Origin: Malacoplasma penetrans HF-2 | GTDB taxonomy: Bacteria > Bacillota_I > Bacilli_A > Mycoplasmatales > Mycoplasmoidaceae | Assembly (NCBI RefSeq): GCF_000011225.1 | Contig: NC_004432.1 | Coordinates: 496,001-560,000 of the forward strand | Direction of reading: 5' to 3' | Length of the DNA stretch: 64,000 bases | Shown here: piece by piece, positions 1 through 12,931 of the stretch | How the letters are laid out: every line of letters begins with the position of its first letter | Numbering within the stretch: the stretch's first letter is position 1 | Position numbers and translations under genes: made by a program | Notes under the pieces: model-generated | Database searches by the model: none | Seen by the model: only the letters and a program-made list of their open reading frames with translations | Told to the model about the DNA's origin: nothing

Positions 1-3000
1 GCAATGAATGTTAACCTTCAATTATTGAGTGGTAACAAATACAATACTTTCTATAAAATTCCTGTAATGTATTCTTTCTTAATGCAAAGAGTAGTTCAAT
101 ATGGATTAAGTCAAGAAGCAATTGATTTAATAGTTTATTACTTCACTGAAGTATGTAATTATATTCAAGATGCAATTGAGTTAATGATACTTAATAGTTC
201 ATTGCTTGTGAATGGGGATGGAGTTAAATTTAATTTAGCATCATTCTTCAATATTGGTAACATGGACTATGATCTAAATACTAATGTTGAATACTTTTTA
301 GAAAAAATTAAAGAATGACCAAAAATGATTGCTGCAATGGATGCTTATATGGGTGCATATAACAACTTGCTAACAACATCAGGGTTAATTCCTTTCACAA
401 GCTATGATCAATCATACTTAGTTGAAAATGGAATCATTACTAATGCTGAATTAGATTCAATTAGCAATTCTCTATTAAATATTTACTTAGCTTTTTCACA
501 AACTAATTATGTAGATTTCTTAGGAGCTTTTGTTCCTGTTTCAGACAATAAAGATATCCAGGAAATATACAAAAACAGTGAACCAAAAGATTGAGAAAAA
601 AAGATAGATGAAACTGCTGCAAACAATTCTAATTCTTCTATAGGTGTAATTCTAAAAAGTGCTGTTCAACAAAACAATCAACATCAAATACTAGCAAGAA
701 CAGTATTGTTGAATGAAATTAGAATTTACAAAGCTTCAGGATATATTCTTCCTTCTGGGTATTTAAGTTTACTTTGAAGTAAGAGAGCATCTGCTAATAA
801 AATTGATCAATATGTTGATTTCGTTTCAGCAAATGAAACTCTAGATGCTTACAAAGTTTATTTAGCGTTTATAGTAGATATGAGAATGAAAACTGATTTA
901 ATAAATGATAGTTCTCTATCAAGTGCTGATAATTTTGCAAAAACACTAACAAGAGTTATATGATTAACATTAAGTACATCAGTAATGGTAACTAGTACTT
1001 TAAAAAATTTATATAACACAGGTTCAAAATTCTTTTCTTCATCATCAGGATCATCTTCTGCAGGATCTTTTTCAGATAGTAGTAGTACAGGAACTATTAC
1101 ACAATCTTTAGTAGATAGATTAGAAGAACTTAGAGATATTCCTCAACCTCAAACTTCACAATTATGAGATGCAATTGGTAGTGGTACTGTTAGATCTACT
1201 GGTTCTAGTGATAGTTGAGAAACAATTTCAGAAAGATTTTCTTTAGGCACATCTAAAACTGCAGGCTCAGGAACTAGAACAACAGGATCTAGTCAAGGTG
1301 AAGTTATATATATAAAACCAGAAGACTTGTTTGTTAAAGTTGCACATTCAGGAACTTTAACAAGTGAAGGTAAAATTGAATATTCATTTTCAAATAAATA
1401 TGAACAATTAACTAAAGTATCTAGTATTATTCCAAATCCTAAAGATTTCCAAAGACAGAATACAATTTATGCTCAATTAGCTAATACAACTAAATCAGCT
1501 ACTTCAAGTAACACTATAGTTACTGCAAAAGGTCAAAATGGTAGTATATTCCATGCATCTAATTTAAATAAAGGGTTATCAATATCAGAAGGTAATTTAT
1601 CATTAATCCTTCCTCTTGATGAAGTTAAAATTCAAAATACTTCTACTAGCATAGCAAATGAAGTAACTATTAGAAATAAAAAAGGTAATAGAAATGCTAA
1701 TAGATTTTCAGGACTTAGAATTTCTTACATAAATACAAATTCAGGTTTTTTGGAAATTAATGCATCAACTACATTTACTTCTAAGTTTAAAAACAAATTA
1801 TCTTTAACTAAGCTTTATAACTTTGGAAATAAAGCATTAGAATCTGCTAAGAAATTTGCTCAAACTGTTAAAAAGTTAATATTGCCTATTATTTCAGTAG
1901 CATTTTCAGCTTTGGAAACTTACTTCTTTATTTTGGATTTAATTAATGTTGATTACAAACAAGACTTCTATGTTTATACAGCAAGTGATGGAACTGAATT
2001 TATATGAGATGGTGGGCTAACTGTTAGTAAATTCTTAGGTTTTGTAACTTATGAAGAAACAAACATTGATTCAATGAAGTTAGTTAATCCAATTCAAATT
2101 AGTCTTCCACAAGTTGAAGAATACTACTACTATAATGGTAGAAAATACTATGACATTAATGACTTAAAGAGAACTCAACTTCTTTATATTATTAGAAATA
2201 AATATAATGGCGCTTACGATAAATTTACTTTAAATTATTCATTAAACAACAATGAAGGTGAATACAGTAACTTAACTACAGTAGATCAATTATTTGAACA
2301 TGTAATGACAAGTATTGGGGCTACTAAAAAAGATGATGGTTCTTATGATTTCAGTGGTTTAAAAAATGATACTTCTTATGTTGCTTCAATATCATCAGGA
2401 TTCAAAGGAACTGAAAATATGACTGCAACAGACTATGGAAATATAGCTCAAGTAATTGTTGATTCAATTAGACCAACTAATATAGTTCAATTACCAGAAG
2501 TTGGTGAAAATGGTAAAACAACAGGGAAAATAAGTACTTTTGTTTATCCAGGAAAATATTATGATTCAACAACTAAAAAAATTGTTGAAGGTCCATCGAA
2601 TTCATCAAACTATATAATTGATGACACTGCAAATGCTAAAGATTCAAGCAGTGGAGCATACACTATTACTGATGAATCAAAAGCTGTGAAAGAATCTAAA
2701 GATAAATTAGAAAAATCTTTCAAAGATAAATTAAAAGACATAATCAACTCAAAAGAAGTGTTAAAAAATGACTACTTATTTAGTGATGCTAAATTCTCTA
2801 GTTTAAGTAGCAATATAAATGTTGTGAATTTATATCAAGTTAATTTAAACAACCAAACTAATTACTTTAATTCAATTAATGAAGCAAGATCTTTCTTGTT
2901 AGAAAAATTAAATTTTGCAAAAAATGAAGATGTGAAAATCTCTTATTCTTACATCTACAATAATAAATATTTTGCAAATGAAGATGAATTAAGTAAATGG

Positions 3001-3027
3001 GTGTTGGCAAATACAATAACTAAATAG
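1..3027 (+). CDS. Giant modular surface protein, copy A (5' end outside window)
   Basis: One open frame runs from the window edge to a TAG at 3025-3027 (1008 codons visible) once TGA is read as Trp. I do not recognise a named family, but the protein is clearly paralogous to the next two genes. They share a TFYKIPVMYS block, an aromatic DGTEFIWDGG block after a hydrophobic helix (here about 1870-1950), and a module of the type Y-x-Y-x-N-G-x-x-Y-F-x-x-x-x-D/E-L seen near 2115-2170 and 2950-3000. A Ser/Gly/Thr-rich linker lies at about 1035-1300. The visible C-terminal helix suggests a membrane-associated or surface protein; function is unknown. The three copies are separated by 13 nt each and probably form one transcript. 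The N-terminus is missing, so no signal could be checked. Confidence 0.85.
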
Positions 3028-3040
3028 AAAGGAGTAGAAA

Positions 3041-6000
3041 ATGAAAAATAAAATTAAAATAAAAAGTAAAAGCACCTTTTTTAGAAAAAGAAATATATTT
3101 ATAACTTCTTTTTTAACAGCAAGTGTTTCTATTACTCCAACTATTGTTCTTTCCACTCAACTTTCTAGAGAAGTTTCATATAATGGAATGACATTTAAAA
3201 ACAGTGAAAAATTAATTGATTATGTTAAAAATAATTCAACTAAGAAAACTTATACTGAAGATGATAATGCTCAATGAGAATTTAAATTAAATGGACAAAG
3301 TTTCAGATTTAATTCTCCAAGAGAAATGCAAGAAAAACTATCTTCATATATAAATGTTGAAGAAAGAATTACATCTTTATCTGAAGAACAATTAACTTCT
3401 TATGTAAGTTCTTCTGCAACTGGAAATATTTTCAGTGATGACTTCTGAAATGTTACTCAAATTGGAAGTGATCTTGCAAAAGCTTCTAGTACTAAAGTTT
3501 ATCAAGCAGCTAATGACAAAATTGTTCAATCAGAAGATGATGCTTACAAAAGTCATTACTATGAATCAAGTGCATATTCTTTCAATGGAATGTATTTCCA
3601 ATCAAAGGAAGATTTAGCTAAATATTTGAAAAATGATTATTTATTATCTAATAACAAAATAACTGATCAAAAAATAATTATTAAAGCTCCTAATGGAAGC
3701 ACTTCTGCACCAATCAATTTAAGTGATGCTAAAGCATTAGAATTTATAAAATCATTTATTTCTAACAACTATAGTGATGTTATTAATTATGTTGGTTCAA
3801 ATGGTGAAGATTTAACTTTGACTAAAGAAAATTTGAACTCTAATCTTAATGCAATTACTTTAGAAGATTTAGATTATATTCACATTAATTCTAATGAAGG
3901 TAAAAGTAGATACATTATTGATAACAGTGTAGAAGATGCAAATGATTTAATTGGTCCATACTTTTACAATGGTAATTTGGATGTTGGTTCATTTATGAAT
4001 AAATCAATGTGACAAAAAACTACAGATGTAAAAAATAAGGTATGACAAGAAGGTAAAGTTAATTCATTTATTGGTGCTTTCTTCACTTCAATTATTAATG
4101 ATGATAATATGTTGAATTTAGAAGAAGCAAAAGATAACAGTAAATCAATTCCTACAATTTTTAGAACTTTATTAGCTAGTGATACATCAAGTGAAATTAG
4201 TTATGATGAACAATATTTATCAAATTTAAAAGCAGCTTCTGAATCTGTTTATAATGATGTAATGACTTCCCTTAATAGTTTATTAAAAGGTAAAAAAGCT
4301 AATACATTCTATAAGATCCCTGTAATGTATTCATTGATTATCCAAAAACTAATAAGTGTCAATGCTGGGAAAGAAATTATAAATGAAACTATAAATTACT
4401 TTTCTAAGATTTGTGACTATCTTCAAAATTCATTAGAAACAATAATTCTTGATCAAAGTTTATTGGTTAACTCAAAAGGTGAAAAATTCAACTTAAAAGA
4501 ATTATTTAACATTGGAAATAAAGAGTTTAATGTTAACACTAATGTTGAATACTTTATGAACAAACTTAAAGAGTGACCTAAATTAGTTACAGCTATGATT
4601 GTTTATATTGAAGCTTTAAATAATTTAAGTTCATTGGGAGGTTTAATTCCTTTCAGTGGAAATGACAATAAATTCTTGTTTGAATTTTCAGTTATTTCTC
4701 AAGATGAATATTATTTAAATGAAGATAAGTTTGAAAAAATTTACAATACTTACTCAAAGAATAATTATTCAGATTTTGTTAAAGAATTTGTAAATAATTC
4801 TCAATTAAGTTCAGTTTCTTCAATTAAAAATGAAGATGAATCAGAATGAGAAAATAAATTAAATAATGTTTTAACTTATGGAAACATCCCATTAGGAACA
4901 TTATTAAAAACAGTTATTGTAAAAAACACAATTCAATATAACATTTCTAAAAATGCTTTAATTTCTGAAATTGAAGAATTGAAGAAAACAGGAATGGTTG
5001 TAGAAGATGGAATGCTATATCAATTAGGTAAAGCTTTAGGTCCTTTTATTAAAGGGACTAATAGTGATGAAGTTGATGTATATCAAGCATATCTTGCAGT
5101 TTTAGCTGATATGAGAAGAGGTGGAGACACTTTAACTTCAGATTCTAAAGTTTCAAATGTTACTACTTTATTAAAAAATATAAATTATTTTGCATCTACA
5201 GTTCTTTCTAGTGCAATAATGGTTAAAGATGTTGTTAGTACATTATTTGATAAAGCTTACAGAATTTTCTGAAATGGAAGTTCAATTGTAAATAGTCAAG
5301 GGCTAGCTTCTAAAGTATTTACTCCTATAAGAAGTAGTTTAAGAAAGTCTTATAACAAGATTAAAGATTCTCTTGGAAGATTAAACAGTGTTTCATCAAA
5401 GAATAGTTATACAGTTAATGCAAGTACTTTCAAACCATCTCTAGTAGCAGGAGATAAATATTTCTGAAAAAATGAAATGAGTTTATTTGATAAAGCTGCT
5501 CCATTTATAAATTCAGCATTCTTGTTAATGCAAGCAGGTTTATTTGCATATGACTTGTTTAGTCAATCTAGCTCAACTGTTTATTACACTTATACAACAG
5601 CGGATGGAACTCAATTCATTTGAGACGGTGGTGAGTTAGTAAGTAAATATCTAGGATTTGTTACTGAAGAAACTGCAACAATTGATGATATGAAACTTAT
5701 TCAACCAATTCAATTTACTTTAGGCCAAATTGAAGAATATTACTACTATGATGGTGTTAAATATTTTGATAAAAATGATTTAAAGAATGTTCAATTGAAT
5801 TACATCTTTAGTAAAGATTATAAAAATGAAAACAAACACTTTACTAAAAAATATTCATTTGATACATATGCAGCTAATTCAGTGAAGAACTTATACAACT
5901 CATTGGATGAATTGATTTCAGGTGTTTTATCAAGTTTAGGTATTAAGTTATCTAGTGATAAGAGTAAAATAGATTCATATACTTTAAATAATTCTTCACC

Positions 6001-6676
6001 ATATTTAGTGGCTTCTCAATATTCATTTAGTACTGGTTTATTAACTAACCATTCAGGTACAGTAGAAGTTATAGCTAAAAATATTGTTGATAATATTAGA
6101 GCTACAAAAATAGTTAAATTACCAACTATTAACAATGGTGTGGTTGAAACTAATCAAACTAATTCTGAAATTGTTATTCCTGGAAAAGTGTGAACTTCAA
6201 ATGGGGTTGTTGATAACAGTTCTAAAGCAAGTGAATACTTAGTAGATAATTCAGCAAATGATGTTAATGCACAAATAACTGATTGATCTAAAGTAAGTGG
6301 TAGTAATTTTAAAGTTGCTGATCAAAAAGTTGCTGAATCAACAGCATCAAAAAACATATATGAGTTATTTAAATCTAAATTTAAATTGAATTCTAAAGAA
6401 GTTTCAAATTTAGACTTAACAAACAATTTAATTAACAAGAATAATAAATATTCTGAGGTTAATTCAAACCCAAGAAAGATTAATGTGTATAGCGTTAATA
6501 TTCCTGGTCAAAAAGTGTTGTATTTCTTGGATCAAGGAAAAGCAGAATACTATGCTTCTTTATTCACAAATGCAACTAAAACAAACACAAACACTTATAC
6601 ATCATATAGTTTTGATGGAATGTATTTCAAAACAGAAAAAGATTTAAGAAACTGAGCATATAGCTTAAGAGGTTAG
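3041..6676 (+). CDS. Giant modular surface protein, copy B
   Basis: This 1211-residue frame starts at an ATG 13 nt after copy A, behind AAAGGAG, and ends at TAG 6674-6676. The basic N-terminus followed by a hydrophobic stretch (about residues 20-42, FITSFLTASVSITPTIVLS) looks like an uncleaved signal anchor; there is no lipobox Cys. Just behind it is the repeated short module (SYNGMTFKNSEKLIDYV; again YSFNGMYFQSKEDLAKYL near 3575-3625). A conserved block with LIGPYFYNGNLDVGSFMNK lies near 3945-4005, the TFYKIPVMYS block near 4305, and a C-terminal hydrophobic helix followed by DGTQFIWDGG near 5500-5630. All blocks occur in the same order in copy C. It is probably an exported or surface protein; function is unknown. 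It lacks the long Gly/Ser linker of A and C. Confidence 0.9.
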
Positions 6677-6689
6677 AGGAGAAATTATT

Positions 6690-9600
6690 ATGAAAAAACT
6701 AGTTATTAAAAGTGGGAAGAATAAAAGCTTTTTCTCGAAAAAGATGATTTCTATCTCTACATTGTCAACTATTGTTGCTACAGTTCCTTTAAGTGCTGGT
6801 GTTTGTCAAATTGTTTTAAACAACTCTAAATATGTTTATAAAAACCAAAGTTTCAATTCTTATAATGAATTACAAGAATATGTAAAAAGTAATGCTAAAC
6901 TTCAAAAAGCTCAAGAAGATAATAATTGATCAATTACTTTAAATGGAAATACTAAAACATATAGTACTCCAGAAGAATTGAGAAATGATGTTCTTAACAA
7001 CTACATAAATTCTAATTTAAGTTTATCTTCTAATAATTCAAGTTATATTACTAGAAATGCAGCTTCTTTTAGTTCAATTAATGATTCAAATATTACAAGT
7101 ATTTACCAAGGAAATCATGATGTAGCATATCAAAATTCTGATGATGCTTACAAAACTTATTTCAATGTTAAAAATGGGTATTTCTTCAATAATATTTATT
7201 TCTCAACAAAAACAGAATTAAATAATTATTTAGTAAGTAACTATTTACCAACTGCAAATAATAAAACTAATTCAATTGTTTTAAAGAGTCCAAGTGGTGT
7301 TGAATCTCCATCAATTGATCTATCATCAAAAGATGCTTATCAACAAATTGAAAAATTTATTAGTAATTATTCAGATACTACTTTGTCTTATAAAAATTCA
7401 GCAACTGGTAAAAACTCATTAATTAATAAAACAAATGTTAATAGTGTATTGAGTGATGTTAGTTTAAGTGATCTTGATTACTTACACGTTCAATCTAGTC
7501 AAGGTGAATCAAGATATATTGTTGATAACCAAAGTACAGATGAAGCTAACTTAATTGGTCCATACTTCTATAATGGTGTATTAGATACTGGTTCATTCAT
7601 GAATAAGAAAATGTGAAAGAAAACTAATGGAGTTAAATCTCAAGTTTATGCACAATCTAAAATTGATATTTCAATTGGTTCATTCTTCACTTCAATATTC
7701 AATGATGATAATGCTTTAAATTTAGCTCAAGCTGAAAGTAATAAAACAGATGCTGTATTATTTAGAACTTTACTTGAAGATAAAAATGGTGAGTCTTTTG
7801 ATCAATCATTCTTAACTGAATTAGGAAAATTAAGTCCTAAGTTAAAAGCAGCAGTTGTAGAAGCTAACACTACAATGATGTCAGGTAAGAAATACAACTC
7901 ATTCTACAAATTATCAATTCTATATAACTTCTTATTAAGTAGAATTGTATCTTGAGGATTAGGTCAAGATGTAATGAATTTAGTTGTAAACTACTTTACA
8001 AGTGTAGCTAACTTCATTCAAGATTCTTTAGAATTTGTTGCTCTTTACAATAAAGACTTATTAAAAAGTAAAGATGGAAAATCATTATTCAATGTGAAAG
8101 ATTTCTTTGAGATTGGAAACCCTGAATATAACATTAATTCATCAACTGAATACTTTTTAAATAAATTAAAGACAAACTATCCTAACTTAGTTGCATTATC
8201 TCTAGTATATGTTGGTGCTCAAAACAATATTACAATGGCTGGTGGATTAATTCCTTTCTCTTCGTTTGATAGTAGTCTACTATTTGATTATGGAATTTTT
8301 GATAACAAAGATGATTACTACAAAATGGAACATTACTTAGAACCAGTATATAATGTGTTCTCTTCTTTAAACACTTCAGATATGGTAAAAATATATGTGG
8401 GTTCTTCAGGAAGAACTGATGTAAAAGCATTAGCTAGTTTATCTGGTGATGAATTGGTTAAGAAATTTGCAGAATTAAAAACTGGAGCAAATTCTAATAT
8501 TTCATTAGAACTTATGTTGAGTTCTATTGGTGCTAAAAACTCTAAATATTATGAAATGTCTAATTCATTAATTAAATTAGAAATTAATACTTATTTAGAA
8601 ACTGGAACTATTGTAAAAGGTGGTTACTTAGCTCAACTATATAGTACAAACCCAAATAGAGATAAACTTGGATTATTTATCAACTTTGTAAATGAAAACT
8701 CTGAAAATGTAAGCTTATACAGAGCATATTTAGCTTTCATGATGGACAAAAGAGTTGCTAATAATCAATTTATTGATAGCAATAGCACTTCTAATTGAAC
8801 AAATTTTGGATCTGCTATTTCAAAAATAGGATTGTATTTATTAGGATCAGCAGTTCAAGTTTCTACAACAATTTCAAAAATCTATAATCATCAATCAGAT
8901 TTATCAATTGGTTGAGATGATGAAATTGATGGATTAATTCCACAGGCAAGCAGTAACCCTATAATGGATATGTTTGTTAAAGACTTAGTGAGTATTCCAA
9001 CAGCTGTTCCAGATTCTAGTGGAAACACTGGTCAAGGTGGAAACAGCAGTGGGCAAACTGGTGGTGGTAGCCAAGGCGGAACTTCAAGCCCTGGTGCTGG
9101 TGAAGGTCCAAGCACAGGTGGTAGTGGTAATAGTGGTGGATCATCTTCAAATACTACAACTACTGTAGTTCAAAAAGAAGCATATTCTTTATCTACAAAA
9201 GATGCTGCAAAAAAAGGGAAAATTTTAAAAACTCCTTCAACTACAAAAACTAGTTTATTTGATAGTAGTGTTAACCCTAGTACTTCAGCTATCCCTGAAA
9301 AGAAAGTTTGATATATAACTTTTGAAGATTTCTTAAACAATAGATTAACAGATGCTTCAGGGGCTCAAGATTTCTATTCAGATATTAAAGATGCTCATAG
9401 ATTAAAATCAATTGCTAGAAATGCTAATGGTGAATTAATGTTATTAAATCCATTAGATGATGCAATGGTTGCTACTTCAAGTAACTTTAATCAATTAGAT
9501 GATTTGCAAAACCAATGAACTACTAGTAACAATAATGATTCTGGAAGTACAACTTCTAAACCAAGTTCTTCAAAATATAGTAGACCTGAAGTTGAAAGTT

Positions 9601-10826
9601 TCAAAAAACAAAAGAAATCATGATGATCAGGAACATTTAAATCTTTTGATAAAATTAAAAATCTTATTTCAATTATTGGTAGTGCTACTTTAGGAACATT
9701 CACAGTTGTATTTGTGGCTATGGAAGTATTCTTCTTTATCTACAATTTATTAAGTGAAACAACTACACAAGATTTCTATACTTATACTACTGTTGATGGT
9801 ACTGAATTTATTTGAGATGGTGGTAGAACTGTAACTAAATATCTTGGTTTACAAATAACTCAAACTAATGGAATTGAGTCAATGCAATTATTAAAACCAG
9901 TTCAAATTACTCTTCCTCAAGTTGAAGAATACTATTTCTTTAATGGAATTAAGTATTATGACAATACTGAAGAATTGAAGAGAAACCAATTAATTTACTT
10001 ATTGAATGGTGGAGAAGTTGTTAACAAGAACTTTGAAAAATCATTAATGTTTAGTTCGAGTAATTTTGATAGATCATCAACTTTAAGTGAATTAGTAAGT
10101 AAAGTTGTGGGTTCACTTGGAATAACTAAAAATTCTGATGGATCATTTACTTCTGATAAATTAAATAAAAACTCTATTTATTTATCTTCAATTAATTTAA
10201 GTAGTTATGGTGTAACTTCTTCTTCATCACAAAATAATTATGCTTATTTAGCACAATCTATTTCTGAAAACATTAGACCAACTCTAATAGTTAAATTACC
10301 AACATTAGTAAATGGGTATGCAAGTGATTCAGTTTCAGACTTTGTGTTCCCAGGAAACTATTGAGAAAATGGTAAGGTTGTTGCTCAATCAGGAGAGTTC
10401 AAAAACTATTTAGTTGATAATAGTGCAAATGAAATTGTAGATTCAAGCAAGTCTTATGTTGATAAATCTAATTTCAAAGTATTAGATGCTAACAAAGCTG
10501 TAAGCAATGCAAAAGAATCACTATTCAATACTTTTAAAAATAGTTTCAACTTAAATACAAAACAAATTCTTACAAATGATTTAACAAGAAGTAATAAATA
10601 CTCAAATATTAATGCTGTAGCAATTAATAAAGTATATACTGCTAACATAAATGGTGCATCTGCAACTTTTGATAGTTTAGAAAATGCAACAAACTATGTG
10701 TTAAACAAATTGAATTTTAGTAAGAACTTAAGCTATGAAGATGTTTATGTATTTGAAAATCAAACATTCAAAAGCATTAATGACATCATGAAATATGTAT
10801 TAAAAAATAGTAAAGTTGTAAACTAA
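6690..10826 (+). CDS. Giant modular surface protein, copy C
   Basis: This 1378-residue frame starts at an ATG 13 nt after copy B behind AGAGGAGAAA and ends at TAA 10824-10826. N-terminal residues 1-40 are basic then hydrophobic (signal anchor, no lipobox). The block order matches copy B: LIGPYFYNGVLDTGSFMNK near 7555-7610, then a C-terminal hydrophobic helix (about 9665-9760) and DGTEFIWDGG. A Gly/Ser/Thr low-complexity linker at about 9020-9165 replaces a less biased linker in B and is richer in G+C than its surroundings. The last 60 residues again carry the short aromatic module. It is followed by a terminator, so A-B-C is probably one operon. Surface exposure and a role in host contact are inference only. 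Confidence 0.9.
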
Positions 10827-10844
10827 TATTTAAAAATTTATAAA

Positions 10845-10881
10845 TAAAAAACCAGTTTGAGAAATTCAAATTGGTTTTTTA
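10845..10881 (+). terminator. Intrinsic terminator of the surface-protein operon
   Basis: AAAACCAGTTTGA and TTCAAATTGGTTTT form a stem with a GAAA loop, followed by a T-rich tract. It lies 19 nt after the stop of copy C. Confidence 0.8.
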
Positions 10882-11116
10882 TTTTGTTATTTTACTAACA
10901 ACAATATAGAATATTAATACTAAATAAAATTAGATGCTTACTCTTATTGTGAAGACTAAATAAAACTTTTATTATATCTCATATTGATAAAAATAATTTA
11001 AAAATGTTATAATTTTAAAGTCATGGTATTTAATATTAATTAAATACTTAGCTATGCTTTACAAAAGTTTTAAACCTAGTAATTGAACATAAAAAATTCA
11101 GGAGTTTTATTTTTAT
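10882..11116. other. Gene-free spacer, 235 bp
   Basis: AT-rich spacer between the surface-protein terminator and the dihydroorotase-like gene. It must hold the promoter of the next gene, but no clear -10/-35 pair stands out among many TATA-like strings. I saw no ORF or RNA gene here. Confidence 0.5.
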
Positions 11117-12385
11117 ATGCTTACATTATTAAAGAATTGTCTATTATCAAACAGTAGAAAAGTTGATATTTTAATAAAGGATTCAATAATTGAAAAAATT
11201 AGTGATACTTCTTTAGATTCTAAAACTTATAACAATAAAAAAATAGATGCTGTTTTTGATATGAAATGTAATTTGGTAATGCCAGGTTTCATTGATGCTT
11301 TTTCAAGAATCAAAAAACAAACATCATATACTACAAGTGATTATGAAACAGAATCTCGTGCTTGTGCATATGGAGGTATAACTACTTTTGTTGATATCCC
11401 TTCTGCTCCAATTAGTGAAAAATATTATGATGCTATTATTGATAAAGTAAATGAAGCAAAAGAAAACTCACATGTTAATTTTGGATTTGTAGTTTCAGTT
11501 TCTAATTTATCTAACATTGTAGAACTTGAAAAGATCCAAGACTATAGTGTTGGTACTATTATAAATATTAATGCTAGAACAGTAAGTGATAGAATCATTG
11601 ATTCTGAAAAATTATCTGAAGCATTAAAAGCTTCTAAATTGGTTTTATTACATTTATCAGGATTTGATATTGATTTATTCTTTAGTGTTTGTGATGATAA
11701 ATTTACTAAGTTAGTTTTCTATGACATTACAAATGAAAATGATTTAGAAAAAATCTTATCTTATAAAAAAGAAGGTTACAACATTAGAACTGCAACTAGT
11801 GTTAATTACTTATTATTCAATAGAGATATGATTGCTAATGAATATAAAAGAAAAACAATTACTACTGAATATAAATTAGGAACTATGCTTAATAACTTAG
11901 GTTTATGAAATGCAGTTAAAGATAGAAAGATTGATATCATAACTTCAGATCACACTCCTGTGTCATTGATTGAAAAATTTGAAACAGAACAAAAAGGTTT
12001 ACCTAACTTTGAAACAATGTTCTCAATCTTATTTGATAGTTGTTATTACAAAAGAATTCCAATTACAATCTTAGAAGATCTATTATGTAAGAACCCTGCT
12101 AAAGTTTGTGGTTTCAAAAACAAAGGTGAAATTAAAGAAGGATATGATGCAGACTTAGTTGTAGTTAACACTACTAAGAGATGATGAATCAAAAATGAAG
12201 ACATTGTTTCTTCTGCTAGATGAACACCTTTTAATGATTACAGAATTAGTGGTAGAGTGATGATGACTTTTGTAAATGGTCAATTAGTTTACAACTTCAT
12301 TAATCAAATGTCACCTATTAGAAATGTTAAAGCTGGTAAGTTTGCTGAGTTTGATAAAAACCTAGCTTCAAGATCTGCTTCTTAA
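11117..12385 (+). CDS. Dihydroorotase-like amidohydrolase fold protein, metal site lost
   Basis: 422 residues, ATG start, TAA stop. The layout follows cyclic amidohydrolases of the dihydroorotase/dihydropyrimidinase type: MPGFID at residues 55-60, GGITTFVDIPSAP in place of the usual GGITTxxDMPNT, IDIITSDHTP around D278-H279, KGLPNFET, and the C-terminal KGEIKEGYDADLVVV signature. The HxH that normally follows the Asp of PGxID is absent: positions 62 and 64 are Phe and Arg (FIDAFSR). The His of the usual CPHYL stretch is also missing (TSVNYLLF). Known enzymes need these ligands for zinc, so this copy is probably not a classical dihydroorotase. Inactive dihydroorotase-fold subunits and CRMP-like structural homologues are known. 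No other pyrimidine gene is in the window. Weak RBS (AGGAG about 13 nt upstream). Confidence 0.85.
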
Positions 12386-12404
12386 TTAACTAAATTAATA
12401 ATTT

Positions 12405-12447
12405 AAAACCATTGAATGCTTGAATGCTATTCAATGGTTTTTTTATT
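12405..12447 (+). terminator. Intrinsic terminator
   Basis: AAACCATTGAAT and ATTCAATGGTTT form the stem, followed by a T run, 20 nt after the dihydroorotase-like gene. Confidence 0.8.
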
Positions 12448-12551
12448 GTTTTAAATTTAAACTATTTAAGTTAAAAGATTTATTTGTTTCTTGTTAATAA
12501 GTGATTAATTAAATTGATAAATATGGTATAAATATTAATGTTATTTAAATA

Positions 12552-12597
12552 TGAAAATGTTTTATATTAAGTTTTCCAATATAAAGTAGCATTTTCA
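12552..12597 (+). promoter_or_regulatory. Stem-loop in the rpsO 5' leader (possible S15 autoregulatory site)
   Basis: TGAAAATG at 12552-12559 pairs with CATTTTCA at 12590-12597, and inside it TTTATATT pairs with AATATAAA, with an asymmetric internal loop between. The structure ends 28 nt before the rpsO ATG. S15 binds structured leaders of its own mRNA in several bacteria; that this is such a site is inference from position and shape. Confidence 0.45.
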
Positions 12598-12625
12598 ATA
12601 TTGTTTTATGAAAGGAAAATATATT

Positions 12626-12898
12626 ATGGCTATTAGTCAAGAATTAAAAGCTAGCTTAGTAAAAAAATATGGAGGGAATTCAAATAACACTGGTAAAGTA
12701 GAAGTTCAAATTGCTATTTTATCTGCTGAAATTGAATCTCTAACTAAACATATAGTTGCAAACAAAAAAGACCAAATATCTAAAAGAGGTTTATTCCAAA
12801 AAGTTTCTAAAAGAAGAAGTTTATTAAGTTACCTTAAAAATACTGATATTGTTAGATACCGTCAAATTTTAAAAGACTTAGACATTAGAGGAAACTAA
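12626..12898 (+). CDS. rpsO: 30S ribosomal protein S15
   Basis: 90 residues starting [17 protein letters not shown], with the S15 core [21 protein letters not shown] and the C-terminal [14 protein letters not shown]. It binds the central domain of 16S rRNA early in small-subunit assembly. I chose ATG 12626 rather than the in-frame ATG at 12608 because AAAGGAAAA sits between them at the right spacing, and because the resulting length and N-terminus match the family (88-90 residues). leuS follows 33 nt later with no clear terminator, so the two may be cotranscribed. Confidence 0.97.
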
Positions 12899-12931
12899 TA
12901 ATTTTTTTATTATTAGACTGAAGGTAAGGTT

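Noticed and set aside
3435-3617. A 60-codon ORF within copy B.
   Set aside because: Out of frame with the continuous 1211-codon gene.
9491-9703. ORF on the minus strand across copy C.
   Set aside because: A shadow of the plus-strand surface protein; the low-complexity codons produce open antisense frames.
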